From JBQDBK01 sp052090825 (GTDB lineage Bacteria; Bacillota; Clostridia; Tissierellales; Peptoniphilaceae): 22,501 bases of DNA. Of this stretch, positions 1-9,300 are shown in pieces. Made by a program: the position numbers and the translations under genes. Every line of letters starts with the position of its first letter. Position 1 is the first letter of the stretch. The stretch is taken from assembly GCA_052090825.1 (NCBI GenBank), contig JBQDBK010000018.1:1-22501 (forward strand). Reading direction: 5' to 3'. Below the pieces are notes generated by a model, which saw only the letters and a program-made list of their open reading frames with translations, made no database searches and was not told the origin of the DNA.

Positions 1-3
1 TAT

Positions 4-52
4 AAAAGTCTATGGAAGTATAGCTTGACTATCGTCCATAGGCTTTTTATTT
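4..52 (+). terminator. Rho-independent terminator of a gene left of the window
   Basis: A 13-bp stem (4-16 with 35-47, one G-U pair) with an 18-base loop is followed by a T-rich tail at 44-56. It would end a plus-strand transcript entering from the left edge. No coding end is visible, so the gene it serves is unknown. Confidence 0.75.
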
Positions 53-88
53 TTTAATTATTTATTAATAAAATTTTAAATCATAAAG

Positions 89-130
89 AACTATAAAGAC
101 CAGCTATATTTATAGCTGGTCTTTATAGTT
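89..130 (-). terminator. Long hairpin ending the pepT-pepD transcript
   Basis: A perfect 20-bp inverted repeat (89-108 with 111-130) has only two bases between the arms. It begins at the last base of the pepD stop codon, so it sits where the minus-strand peptidase transcript should end. The T-tract on the minus side is short. The hairpin may also stop plus-strand read-through from the left, so it could act in both directions. Confidence 0.75.
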
Positions 131-1554
131 TAATTTAACTTGCTTAATAAATTTATAATAAAGTCATAGACTCTTTTAGTTGAAGAAATGCTTAATGTTT
201 CTTGAGGAGTATGAGCACCTCTTATATTTGGTCCAATAGAAATCATATCTAAGTTTTTATACTTTTGATAAAAGACTCCACATTCAAGACCACCATGAGT
301 AATATCAATGGTCATTTCTTTACCATACATATTTTTATAAAGGTTCATTGTTAATTCTCTAAGTTTAGAATCTTCCTTATACTCCCATTCGGGATAAAAA
401 TTTGAATAATTATAATCTACCTTATATTTTTCAGAAATCTTATTAAATTTTTCTTTAAATTCCTCCATAAGACTTTCTTTGTTAAATCTTATTGAATTCC
501 ATATTTCATAAGCACCATTATCTATTTTTTTAACTATTGCAAGATTAGAGGATGATGCAACAAAACTTTTACTTTCATCTGTAAATTTATCTACTCCAGT
601 AGGTAATTCCAATAAATAATTAGCAAATCTTCTTGTAGATTCCTTACTTTGACCTGTATCAAAATAAGAAATTTTTGAATAAGTTATATTTAGCTTACCT
701 TCTATATTTGAATACTTAAGTTTTAATTTGTCTATAGCTTTATCTATATTCTTTTCATTTTTAATAGCAAGTTTAATTTTGCCACTTCTTGGGATAGCAT
801 TGTCTTTAGATCCGGAATTAAAATCTATTAGCATAGAATCCTCTAATTCATTTATAAAGTCTGCCATAACAACAATCATATTTCCTTTAGGATTTGCTAT
901 CTCCATTCCACTATGTCCACCAGTGAATCCTGAAAATGTAAATTCATAACAATTAAGTTCAGAGTCTATTTGGTCTAATTCAGGGCTGAAATAAGACATA
1001 TAAAGTTCTCCACCAGCAGAACCTACAGTTGTTATACCTTCTTCTTCTGAATCTATGTTAATTAGATATTCCCCAGTAAGAATATTATCATCTAAAGCTA
1101 TTGCACCACCTAAATTGGTTTCTTCTGAAACTGTAATTAAAACCTCTAAAGCTGGGTGATCAATCTCGTTACTATCTAAAATAGCAAGTGCCATAGCAAT
1201 TCCAATTCCATTGTCTGCACCAAGAGTCGTTTTATTAGCATGAATTTCATCTCCATCAACTATTAGTTCAATAGGGTCTGTGTTAAAATTATGCTTAGAG
1301 TCATCATCTTTTTCAGGGACCATATCCATATGTCCTTGAAGTATAACTCCTTTAGAATTTTTGTGATTTTTTGTAGAATCTTTTTTTATTATTACATTTA
1401 ATGCCTTATCTTGTATAACTTCTAAGTTTCTTTTATTAGCAAATTCAACCAGATAGTTTGATATATCTTTTTCATTTCCTGAAGATCTAGGAATACTAGA
1501 TATTTCTTGGAAATATTTAAAAACTTTTTTTGGTTCTAAATCATTTAATTTCAT
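130..1554 (-). CDS. pepD: Aminoacyl-histidine dipeptidase (PepD, M20C)
   Basis: Predicted cytosolic zinc dipeptidase that splits Xaa-His and other dipeptides into amino acids. Its 474 residues match the usual 480-490 of the family. The M20 metal-binding signature is complete: LQGHMDM (His75, Asp77), LGADNG (Asp114), the catalytic/metal pair SEET (Glu144, Glu145), NIDSEE (Asp168) and a late His in THGGLECG (His420). The lid/dimerisation segment includes TGGHSG (211-216) and NAIPR. The ATG is 6 bases downstream of a GGAGG (minus strand, 1561-1565). The start lies inside the end of pepT (14-base overlap), so the two are probably one transcript and translationally coupled. No signal peptide is present. 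Family assignment is secure; exact dipeptide preference is inferred. Confidence 0.95.
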   Translation of the reverse strand: MKLNDLEPKKVFKYFQEISSIPRSSGNEKDISNYLVEFANKRNLEVIQDKALNVIIKKDSTKNHKNSKGVILQGHMDMVPEKDDDSKHNFNTDPIELIVDGDEIHANKTTLGADNGIGIAMALAILDSNEIDHPALEVLITVSEETNLGGAIALDDNILTGEYLINIDSEEEGITTVGSAGGELYMSYFSPELDQIDSELNCYEFTFSGFTGGHSGMEIANPKGNMIVVMADFINELEDSMLIDFNSGSKDNAIPRSGKIKLAIKNEKNIDKAIDKLKLKYSNIEGKLNITYSKISYFDTGQSKESTRRFANYLLELPTGVDKFTDESKSFVASSSNLAIVKKIDNGAYEIWNSIRFNKESLMEEFKEKFNKISEKYKVDYNYSNFYPEWEYKEDSKLRELTMNLYKNMYGKEMTIDITHGGLECGVFYQKYKNLDMISIGPNIRGAHTPQETLSISSTKRVYDFIINLLSKLN

Positions 1555-2773
1555 ATTGTTCCTCCAAATTTTCTATTATCTTTAAAACGAGTTCTTTTCC
1601 TTTTTTCATGGAAGATATAGGAATAAATTCATATCTACCATGAAAATTATATCCCCCAGTAAATATATTAGGACAAGGTAAACCCATAAAAGAGAGTCTA
1701 GCGCCATCAGTTCCACCTCTAATAGGTTTTATAATAGGTACTATATTAAGTTCTTCCATAGATTTTTTTGCCAAGTCTACTATATACATATGATCTTCTA
1801 TTTTTTCCTTCATATTATAATAAGAATCTGTTAATTCAATTGAAATTATATCTTTATATTTTTTATTTAAAAATTCTACAGCAGATTTTAAAATAATTTT
1901 CTTTTCTTTAAATTTTTCCATATTATGATCTCTGATAATATAATTTAGTTTTGTATTCTCAACATCTCCTTCAATATTTGTTAATAAGAAGAAACCTTCG
2001 TAGTCTGTAGTGTATTCTGGTCTCATGTTTACAGGAAGCATAGAATTTAATTCCATTGCAATTAATTGAGAATTTACCATAATATTCTTGGCAGATCCAG
2101 GATGTACATTCTTTCCCTGTATAGTAATTTTAGCACTAGCTGCATTAAAATTTTCATATTCCAGTTCACCTAAAGGGCCTCCATCTACAGTATATGCAAA
2201 ATCTGCATTAAATAAAGTAACGTCAAATAAATCTGCTCCTCGGCCTATTTCTTCATCAGGGGTAAAAGCTATTTTAATATCTCCATGCTCTATTTCTGGA
2301 TTTTTCAATAGATGTTCAATTGCTGAAACAATAATGGCTATACCTGCTTTATCATCTGCTCCTAATAAAGTATTACCATCAGTAGTGATAAGCTCTTCAC
2401 CAATTAAATTTTTTAAAAAAGGGAATTCTGATTCTTTTATAGAAAATTTTTCGTTGAGCTTTATATCGCCACCCATATATTTAATTATTTGAGGTTTAAC
2501 ATTTTTAGCAGTCATATCTGGAGAGGAGTCCATATGTGCTATAAAGCCAATCTTAGGTAAATTTTTATTACTATTTGATTTTAAACTAGCATAAACATAA
2601 GCATTTTCATCCATAGTAACAGTATCTAAGCCTAAATCTTCTAATTCTTTAACTAAAAATTTAGCTAATTCAAATTGTGATTTTGTAGAAGGCATTGTAT
2701 TTGAATTCTCATCAGAAGTAGTTTCAAATTTAACATATTCTAAAAATCTTTCTACTATATTTATATTTTTCAT
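1541..2773 (-). CDS. pepT: Peptidase T (tripeptide aminopeptidase, M20B)
   Basis: Predicted cytosolic di-zinc aminopeptidase releasing the N-terminal residue of tripeptides; the dipeptides produced are substrates for the adjacent PepD. The 410 residues equal the family norm. Metal and catalytic residues are visible: FIAHMDSSPD (His80, Asp82), LLGADDKAG (Asp140), TPDEEIGRG (Glu174, Glu175), TVDGGPLGE (Asp197) and YNFHGRYEF (His378). The dimerisation domain includes GKNVHPGSAKN, and PIRGGTDGARLSF is typical of PepT. A GAGGTGG ribosome site lies just upstream of the ATG on the minus strand (2777-2786). It is the first gene of a two-gene operon transcribed away from the 53-residue membrane protein gene. 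Confidence 0.96.
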   Translation of the reverse strand: MKNINIVERFLEYVKFETTSDENSNTMPSTKSQFELAKFLVKELEDLGLDTVTMDENAYVYASLKSNSNKNLPKIGFIAHMDSSPDMTAKNVKPQIIKYMGGDIKLNEKFSIKESEFPFLKNLIGEELITTDGNTLLGADDKAGIAIIVSAIEHLLKNPEIEHGDIKIAFTPDEEIGRGADLFDVTLFNADFAYTVDGGPLGELEYENFNAASAKITIQGKNVHPGSAKNIMVNSQLIAMELNSMLPVNMRPEYTTDYEGFFLLTNIEGDVENTKLNYIIRDHNMEKFKEKKIILKSAVEFLNKKYKDIISIELTDSYYNMKEKIEDHMYIVDLAKKSMEELNIVPIIKPIRGGTDGARLSFMGLPCPNIFTGGYNFHGRYEFIPISSMKKGKELVLKIIENLEEQYEIK

Positions 2774-2905
2774 AAGCCACCTCTTTAATTTATTTCACCT
2801 ATCTACAATATAATATATTTATTAATTTTTTAACACCCATTATTAAATATTTATTTAATAATTACAATTAATCGTAGAAGAAAGCTTAAATAGTTTTAAT
2901 ATATC

Positions 2906-2934
2906 TTTAAACTTAGAAATTTCTTCTATATAAT
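2906..2934 (+). promoter_or_regulatory. Putative sigma-A promoter of the small membrane protein/flavoprotein genes
   Basis: A perfect TATAAT (2929-2934) is preceded by TTTAAA (2906-2911) at a 17-base spacing. It lies about 30 bases before the start codon of the 53-codon gene, in the 190-base divergent spacer with pepT. The -35 is a weak match, and the region is so A+T-rich that chance matches are common. Confidence 0.45.
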
Positions 2935-2963
2935 AGATATAGTAAGTTTAAAAGGAGACAAAT

Positions 2964-3125
2964 ATGAAAATTACAAACGATATAATAACAAATTCAGTTT
3001 TTTTAATATTAGTTATTGCTTTGACAATATATTCTTTTTCTAGAAAAAAGACCTTAAATGGTATAGCTTTTTCTATTATAAGTGTAATATATGCTTTTTA
3101 TATGTATGGAAAGTGGTTTAAATGA
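2964..3125 (+). CDS. Small two-helix membrane protein, unknown function
   Basis: A 53-codon ORF starting MKITNDIITN and ending GKWFK. It is not recognised as a known family. Two hydrophobic stretches, about residues 11-25 and 33-48, are separated by a basic SRKK turn (26-29), suggesting two membrane-spanning helices with the short loop on the cytoplasmic side. Evidence that it is a real gene: an AAAGGAG ribosome site 6-7 bases before the ATG, a promoter-like sequence upstream, and a stop codon overlapping the next ATG by four bases (ATGA, 3122-3125), which implies translational coupling to the flavoprotein. The flavoprotein has no separate strong ribosome site. It could be a membrane partner or merely a leader peptide whose translation feeds the next gene. 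Confidence 0.7.
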   Translation: MKITNDIITNSVFLILVIALTIYSFSRKKTLNGIAFSIISVIYAFYMYGKWFK

Positions 3126-4351
3126 AAATACTTATTGTAGGTGGTGGAATTTCTGGATGTTTTTCTGCTATTGAATTGGCAAGAGCAGGGCATAATGTAA
3201 AAATTTTAGAAAAAAAAGATAGAATTTTAAAGAAAATGTTAATTACTGGAAATGGTAGATGTAATTTAACTAATTCTAAACTATCAACTAATAACTATAA
3301 TAATTATGAATTCGTAAAGTATGGATTAGAAAATTTTAATAATGAAGTTTTTAGAGAGTATTTAAAAACACTTGGGATTTTAACAGTAGAAGAAGAGCAA
3401 AATAGGATTTATCCTCTTACTTTAAAAGCTCAAAGTGTTGTTAATCTAATTTTATATGAGTTGGAAGATTTAGGGGTTGAGATATTAACTCAAAGTTCTG
3501 TAATAGACATAAAAAAAGATGAGGGTATTTTCAAATTAAAAACTAATGAGAATGAATATATAGCTGATATAGTTATTTTTGCAGTAGGAGGTAGTTCTGC
3601 TCCAAAACTAGGCAGCGATGGTAAATCTTATAAAATCTTAGAAAAATTAGGTCATAAACTTACTCCTATATATCCTTCCTTAAGCCAAATTGAATTAGAT
3701 TCAAAGTTTTTAAAACATTTAAGTGGAGTAAAAGTTATTGGAACAGTATCTTTATTCGATAAAGATAATTTATTAAAAAAAGAAAAAGGAGAAATATTAT
3801 TTACTAATTATGGAATAAGTGGGCCACCAGTCTTAAATTTATCAAAATATGTCAATCTTAATAATGATAAAGACTTATATGTTAAACTTCCTTTATTAAA
3901 TATATTAGAAGATGAAAAAAAATTAAGAAACTTAATATTAAATCAATTTTACTTACTAAATGATTATTCTCTTGAAAGGTGGCTAAGTGGTTTAGTAGAT
4001 AAAAAATTTATAAATTATATTTTAGACAAAGTGTTTTTAGATAAAAATATAAAAATAGGATCTATAGAAAAAGATAAATTAAATAAATTAATTGATATAT
4101 TATTTGAAAGTAGATTTAAAGTAATAAAAACTAGGGGATTTGAAAATTCTCATGTATCTGCAGGAGGATTTAAACTAGAAGAAATAGATAGAGAAAGTAT
4201 GGAATCTAAAAAAGTAGAAAATCTCTATATAATTGGAGAAACTTTAGATATAGATGGTGATTGTGGTGGTTATAATATACAATGGGCATTCTCATCTGCT
4301 ATGTGTGCCACTAGAGCAATATCTTTTAAAAACTATTCTCATATGTTATAA
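3122..4351 (+). CDS. HI0933/YhiN-family FAD-dependent flavoprotein
   Basis: Predicted FAD-binding oxidoreductase of the HI0933 (YhiN/BaiN-like) family, 409 residues, the usual length. The N-terminal Rossmann fold shows VGGGISG (6-12) and the acidic end of strand 2 (ILEKKD, Glu30). The family hallmark KKMLITGNGRCNLTN (37-51) follows. The second FAD motif near the C-terminus reads LYIIGETLDIDGDCGGYN followed by QWAFSSAMCATRA. No membrane segment is seen. Substrate is unknown for most members; some are linked to bile-acid or other unsaturated-substrate reduction, but nothing here points to a particular one. The start ATG overlaps the stop of the small membrane protein gene. The next gene lies only about 24 bases downstream and is probably co-transcribed. 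Confidence 0.9.
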   Translation: MKILIVGGGISGCFSAIELARAGHNVKILEKKDRILKKMLITGNGRCNLTNSKLSTNNYNNYEFVKYGLENFNNEVFREYLKTLGILTVEEEQNRIYPLTLKAQSVVNLILYELEDLGVEILTQSSVIDIKKDEGIFKLKTNENEYIADIVIFAVGGSSAPKLGSDGKSYKILEKLGHKLTPIYPSLSQIELDSKFLKHLSGVKVIGTVSLFDKDNLLKKEKGEILFTNYGISGPPVLNLSKYVNLNNDKDLYVKLPLLNILEDEKKLRNLILNQFYLLNDYSLERWLSGLVDKKFINYILDKVFLDKNIKIGSIEKDKLNKLIDILFESRFKVIKTRGFENSHVSAGGFKLEEIDRESMESKKVENLYIIGETLDIDGDCGGYNIQWAFSSAMCATRAISFKNYSHML

Positions 4352-4375
4352 TTTCAACAATAGATGGAGGAATGC

Positions 4376-5671
4376 ATGTTTTATTTAAAGAGAGCATTAG
4401 AAAAGTATGGAGAAATAAAGGTTTCCATAGTAGGTTGTGGAATTATGGGGACATCACTGTTAACACAATTAAATTTATTAGATAATTTTAAACCTCAGGT
4501 GTTATCTTCAAGGAGAATTGAATCAGTTTTAAGAGCTTTTGAAAAAGCTGAAATAGATAGAAGTAAAATAAAAATAACAAATGATATAGATGAAGCTAAA
4601 GCTTACTTAAAAGAAGGGTACTATATTGCTACGACTAATTCTGATATAGCGGCTAAGTGCTCTGAATGTGTTGTTGACTGTACAGGAGATACTGAAGAAG
4701 GAGTCAAGATTAGCTTAAGTGCAATAGAAGCAGGAGTTGATATAGTTACTTTAAATGTAGAAATGGATGCTACAGTAGGTCCTTATTTAAAACACTTAGC
4801 TGATGAAAAAGGTGTATTATATACTGGGTCTAGTGGAGATGAACCAGGCGCTATTATAGAACTTTATGAATTTTTAATATCTCTTGGATTTGAAGTATTA
4901 GTTTTAGGTAAAGGGAAAAATAATAAATTAAATAATTATGTTACAAGGGAAGAATTAGAAGAAGAAGCAAAACTTAAAGGAATAAATCCAAAGATGCTTA
5001 CTTCTTTTGTAGATGGAACTAATACAATGACTGAATTAAATGCTGTTTGTAATGCAACAGGTTTTGTACCTGATATTAGAGGATGTCATTGTTTTAATAC
5101 GAGTAGAGATAATATTTCAAAAGATATTGACTTGAAGGAGAATGGATCTAAGTTAAATTCTTATGGAATTGTTGATTTTGCAATGGGAGTTGCACCAGGA
5201 GTTTTTGCAATAGCTAAAGCTAAATCAGAAATTATTTCAGATGAGATGAGGTATCTTTCAATGGGAGAAGGACCTAACTTCTCCATATACAGGCCCTATC
5301 ACTTAACTAGTATAGAAACACCTAATTCCATAATTAGAGCTGTAGTATTAAGAGATTCATCAATTGTTTCAATAGGAGAACCTGTGGCTGATACCATAAC
5401 TATAGCTAAGAGAGATATTAAAGCTGGAGAAAAAATTGTTGGTATAGGTGGAAATGATGTTTTTGGTCAACTAGAAAGAATAGAGGTTTCTAGAAAAGAA
5501 GATTTGGTTCCAATTGGGTTAATTGTAGGAAAAGTTACAAGTAAAGTTGATATAAAAAAAGGGACTGCTATAAAATACTCGGATTTAAATTTAGATAAAG
5601 ATTCTTTAATTGTAAATTTAAGAAGGAAACAGGATAATTTTTTTATTGACCTAAGAGAAAATTCATTATAA
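4376..5671 (+). CDS. COG4091-type NAD(P)-dependent homoserine-dehydrogenase-like protein with SAF domain
   Basis: A 431-residue predicted cytosolic dehydrogenase. The N-terminal Rossmann motif is SIVGCGIMG (17-25, GxGxxG). A catalytic-type domain follows, with a segment DATVGPYLKHLADEKG and then SSGDEPGA. From about residue 330 a SAF-like domain is suggested by KRDIKAGEKI and KVDIKKGTAIKYSDL. The arrangement matches proteins labelled predicted homoserine dehydrogenase with C-terminal SAF domain; related enzymes act on sugar acids, so true homoserine dehydrogenase activity is not assured. The start at 4376 is preferred over the upstream ATG at 4364 because GGAGG (4366-4370) overlaps that upstream ATG and lies 5 bases from 4376. 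It sits between the flavoprotein and the Rrf2 regulator with short gaps, consistent with one operon. Confidence 0.75.
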   Translation: MFYLKRALEKYGEIKVSIVGCGIMGTSLLTQLNLLDNFKPQVLSSRRIESVLRAFEKAEIDRSKIKITNDIDEAKAYLKEGYYIATTNSDIAAKCSECVVDCTGDTEEGVKISLSAIEAGVDIVTLNVEMDATVGPYLKHLADEKGVLYTGSSGDEPGAIIELYEFLISLGFEVLVLGKGKNNKLNNYVTREELEEEAKLKGINPKMLTSFVDGTNTMTELNAVCNATGFVPDIRGCHCFNTSRDNISKDIDLKENGSKLNSYGIVDFAMGVAPGVFAIAKAKSEIISDEMRYLSMGEGPNFSIYRPYHLTSIETPNSIIRAVVLRDSSIVSIGEPVADTITIAKRDIKAGEKIVGIGGNDVFGQLERIEVSRKEDLVPIGLIVGKVTSKVDIKKGTAIKYSDLNLDKDSLIVNLRRKQDNFFIDLRENSL

Positions 5672-5702
5672 AATATATCAATATAAGATAAAGGGTGGTT
5701 GT

Positions 5703-6119
5703 TTGAGAATTACACAAGAATTAGATTATGCTTTTAGAATTTGTGGTTATCTGGCTCAAAATGAAGGAAATGTTTTAGGAGCTCCTAAGATAGCTAAAGA
5801 TAGAGCTATACCTGAGAGATTTACACTTAGGATTTTAAGAAAACTTAATTTAGCTGGAATAACACAAGCCAAAAGGGGATCTCAAGGTGGTTATACTTTA
5901 AAAAAACCTAAAGAAAATATAAATCTTTATGATATAGTAGTAGCAATTGATGGTCCTATAACTATAAATAAATGTTTAGCACGAGAAGATTCTTTTTGTT
6001 CTTTTAATGGAGATGACCCTATAAAAAGACAGTCTTGTAAATTTCATTGTAAATTTAATGAAATACAAAGGAATATTATAAATATGTTTAAAAATGAAAC
6101 ATTAGATAAGTATATATAG
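5703..6119 (+). CDS. Rrf2-family transcriptional regulator with four C-terminal cysteines
   Basis: A 138-residue winged-helix DNA-binding protein of the Rrf2/IscR/NsrR family. The N-terminal MRITQELDYAFRICGYLA, the recognition-helix region AIPERFTLRILRKL and the wing RGSQGGYTL (59-66) are typical. The C-terminal part holds Cys91, Cys99, Cys112 and Cys116, plausibly ligands of an iron-sulfur cluster that senses iron, oxygen, nitrosative or redox state, although the spacing (8, 13, 4) differs from that of IscR (6, 6). The start is TTG at 5703, with an AAGGGTGG ribosome site at 5691-5698; no ATG is available nearby. It follows the COG4091 gene by 31 bases, so it may regulate that operon or itself. 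Target genes are not deducible. Confidence 0.88.
   Translation: MRITQELDYAFRICGYLAQNEGNVLGAPKIAKDRAIPERFTLRILRKLNLAGITQAKRGSQGGYTLKKPKENINLYDIVVAIDGPITINKCLAREDSFCSFNGDDPIKRQSCKFHCKFNEIQRNIINMFKNETLDKYI
6087..6116 (+). promoter_or_regulatory. Possible promoter of the T-box/ileS transcript
   Basis: TTTAAA (6087-6092) and TATATA (6111-6116) with an 18-base spacer lie inside the end of the Rrf2 gene. A start near 6123 would begin just before the T-box leader. Both boxes are weak matches. It is reported because a T-box leader normally needs its own promoter and only a few bases separate the two genes. Confidence 0.3.
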
Positions 6120-6122
6120 AGC

Positions 6123-6311
6123 TAAGATAAAGACGGGTGTACTGGTAGATCTTAAAGAGAGTGTTTGTTTGGTGGAAAAACATAGATTTTAAGTATACAG
6201 ATCAACTTTTGAGCTCAAGGTTAGTCGCCTAAGACGTAAAAGTGATAGTTTCTATAACTAGGGTGGTACCGCGGTAAAATCGTCCCTTCTCATATGAGAA
6301 GGGGTTTTTTT
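6123..6311 (+). promoter_or_regulatory. T-box riboswitch controlling ileS
   Basis: The T-box consensus AGGGTGGTACCGCGG is exact at 6260-6274. It is followed by a competing terminator hairpin. Upstream sequence fits a Stem I with an AGAGAG element and a GGTGG stretch. ATC at 6201-6203 is a reasonable specifier codon for isoleucine in the 3' side of Stem I, although I placed it by eye. Known mechanism: uncharged tRNA-Ile pairs with the specifier and, by its CCA end, with the T-box bulge, favouring the antiterminator and raising ileS transcription when isoleucylation is low. Confidence 0.95.
6284..6311 (+). terminator. T-box attenuator terminator
   Basis: A perfect 10-bp inverted repeat (6284-6293 with 6294-6303) is followed by seven T (6305-6311). 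Its 5' arm lies a few bases after the T-box sequence, so it is the hairpin that forms when tRNA-Ile is charged. It ends about 20 bases before the ileS ATG. Confidence 0.93.
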
Positions 6312-6331
6312 ATAAAAATTAGGAGGTAAGA

Positions 6332-9300
6332 ATGAAAGTATTTAAAGCTCTTTCTAAAGAAGCAGTTAAAGACAGAGAAGAGAATATATCTAAATATTGG
6401 GATGAAATAGATCTTCTTCATAGGTCAGTAGATACAAGAGAAGGTAAGGAACCTTATATATTTTATGAAGGTCCTCCAACAGCAAATGGAAGACCTGGAA
6501 TACACCATGTAATGGCTAGAACTTTAAAAGATTTAACTTGTAGATTTAAAACTATGAATGGTTATCAAGTTAAGAGAAAAGCTGGTTGGGATACTCATGG
6601 TTTGCCAGTTGAAATAGAAGTTGAGAAAAAATTAGATATTCACAGCAAACCAGAAATAGAGGAATATGGAATTGCAAAATTCAATGAAATGTGTAAATCA
6701 TCAGTATTCGAATATGAGAAAGAGTGGAGAACTCTTACTAAAAGAATGGCATATTTAATAGACTTAGACCATCCATATGTAACTTTAGAAAATGATTATA
6801 TAGAATCAGTTTGGCATATTTTAGATAAAATGCACAAAGATGGTTTAATTTATGAAGGGCATAAAATTTTACCATACTGTCCAAGATGTGGAACTGGTCT
6901 AGCGTCTCATGAAGTTGCCCAAGGATATGAAGAAATAAAAACAACAACAGTAACAGCAAAGTTTAAATTAAAAGACAAGGATGAATACTTCCTAGCGTGG
7001 ACAACAACTCCTTGGACTTTACCATCAAATGTTGCCTTGGCAGTTAATAAAGATGTAGACTATGTAAAAGTAAAATATGAAGATGAAATTTATTATCTAG
7101 CAAAAGCACTAGCTCCTAAGGTAATAGAGGGAGAATATGAAGTATTAGAGGAGATGAAAGGTAGCGCTTTAGAGCATATTGAGTATGAGCAATTATTACC
7201 TTTTATAAAAACTGATAAGAAAGCTTTTTATGTAGTTTGTGCTGACTATGTAACAACAGAAGATGGAACTGGTATTGTCCATACAGCCCCTGCTTTTGGA
7301 GAAGATGACTATCAAACAGGTAGGAGATATGATTTACCAGTAATAAATCCAGTAGATGAAGAAGGAAAATTTATACAAACACCTTGGAAAGGACAATTTG
7401 TAATTGATTCTGATCCAGATATAATAAGTTACCTAATAGAAAATGACAAGATTTTCAAAAAACAAAAATTTCTTCATAACTATCCACATTGCTGGAGGTG
7501 TCATACACCACTAATTTATTATGCTAAGCCATCTTGGTATATAGAAGTAACTAAATTTAAAGAAAAACTGATAGAAAACAACAATGGAGTAAATTGGTTT
7601 CCAGAATTTGTTGGAGATAAGAGATTTGGAAATTGGCTTGAGAATTTAAATGACTGGGCTATATCAAGATCGCGTTATTGGGGAACACCACTTCCAATAT
7701 GGAGATGTGAATGTGGGCATGTTGAATCTATTGGGTCAAGAAAAGAATTAGTAGAAAAAGCAATTGAAGATATAGATGAAAGTATAGAATTACACAGACC
7801 GTATGTAGATGATATTCATATAACTTGTCCTAAGTGTGGGAAGCCAATGACTAGAGAAAAGGATGTAATAGATGTTTGGTTTGATTCGGGTTCTATGCCT
7901 TTTGCCCAATGGCATTATCCATTTGAAAATAAAGATAACTTTGATCAATTGTTCCCAGCTAACTTTATTTGTGAAGGTATTGACCAAACAAGAGGATGGT
8001 TCTACTCACTACTTGCTATATCAACATATATGACAGGCAAAAGTCCATATAAGAATGTTCTGGTAAATGACTTGATTTTAGATAAGTTTGGTAAGAAAAT
8101 GTCTAAATCAAAGGGAAATACCGTAGCTCCTTTTGAATTATTTGATAAATATGGGGCAGACGTGGTTAGATGGTATTTAATCTATGTTTCACCACCTTGG
8201 TCTTCTACTAAATTTGATGAAGATGGATTAAGAGAAGTTGACTCTAAATTTTTTAGGTCATTAAGAAATATATATAATTTCTTTAGCCTATATGCAAATA
8301 CAGATGAAATTGATCCTAGAGAATTTAATGTGTCATATGAAGATAGAGATGAAATAGACAGATGGTTATTATCTAAGTTTAATAACTTAGTAAAAACAGT
8401 TAAGGAAGATATGGAAATTTTTGAATTAACTAAGGTAGTTCGTGAAATTCAAGAATTTGTAATAGAAGATTTTTCTAACTGGTATATTAGAAGAAATAGG
8501 AATAGATTTTGGAAGACAGAAGTAGATAATGATAAAAAAGCTGTTTATAATACAACTTATGAAGTTTTATTATCTTTAACTAAATTAATAGCTCCAATTG
8601 TTCCTTTTATATCAGAAGAATTATTTAAATCCTTATCTGATGGAGAATCAGTTCATCTTGAGTACTACCCAGATTATGATGAGAGTTTAATAGATAAAGG
8701 CTTGGAAGAAAAAATGGATTTGGTAAGGAATTTAGTAACTCTTGGTCGTGCATCTAGAGAAGAAGTTAAAATAAAAGTACGTCAACCAATTTCTAAAGTA
8801 ATAATTGATGGTAAATTTAAGGAAGTTATCGGAGATTTAGAAGAGCTTATAAAAGATGAATTAAATGTAAAAGAAGTTTCATTTGAAGAAGATCTTTCAG
8901 TATTTATGGATTACGAGTTAAAACCAAACTTTAAAGTTGCAGGTTCAATACTAGGATCAAAAATTAAAGATTTTACTAAAATACTAAAAGAAGTTGATAC
9001 AAAAGAGTTTGTAAATAAACTTGAAAATGGATCTATAATTCTTGAATTAAATGGAGAAGAAACTGAAATACAAAAGGATTATATATTGATTAACATTAAA
9101 TCTAAAGAAGGCTTTGATGTTATGATGGAAAATAATTTATTTGTAATTCTAGATACAGATTTAACTCCTGACTTAATTAAAGAAGGGATTGTAAGAGAGA
9201 TTGTATCTAAAGTTCAACAACTAAGAAAGTCAGAAGATCTTGATGTATTAGATAAAATAGAAATACTATATCAAGCTGATGATGAAGTTAAAGAAGCTAT

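Noticed and set aside
4364..4375. Upstream ATG for the COG4091 gene
   Set aside because: It overlaps the GGAGG that serves the ATG at 4376.
6738..6959. Minus-strand ORF inside ileS
   Set aside because: Low-complexity leucine-rich shadow of a conserved gene, without ribosome site.
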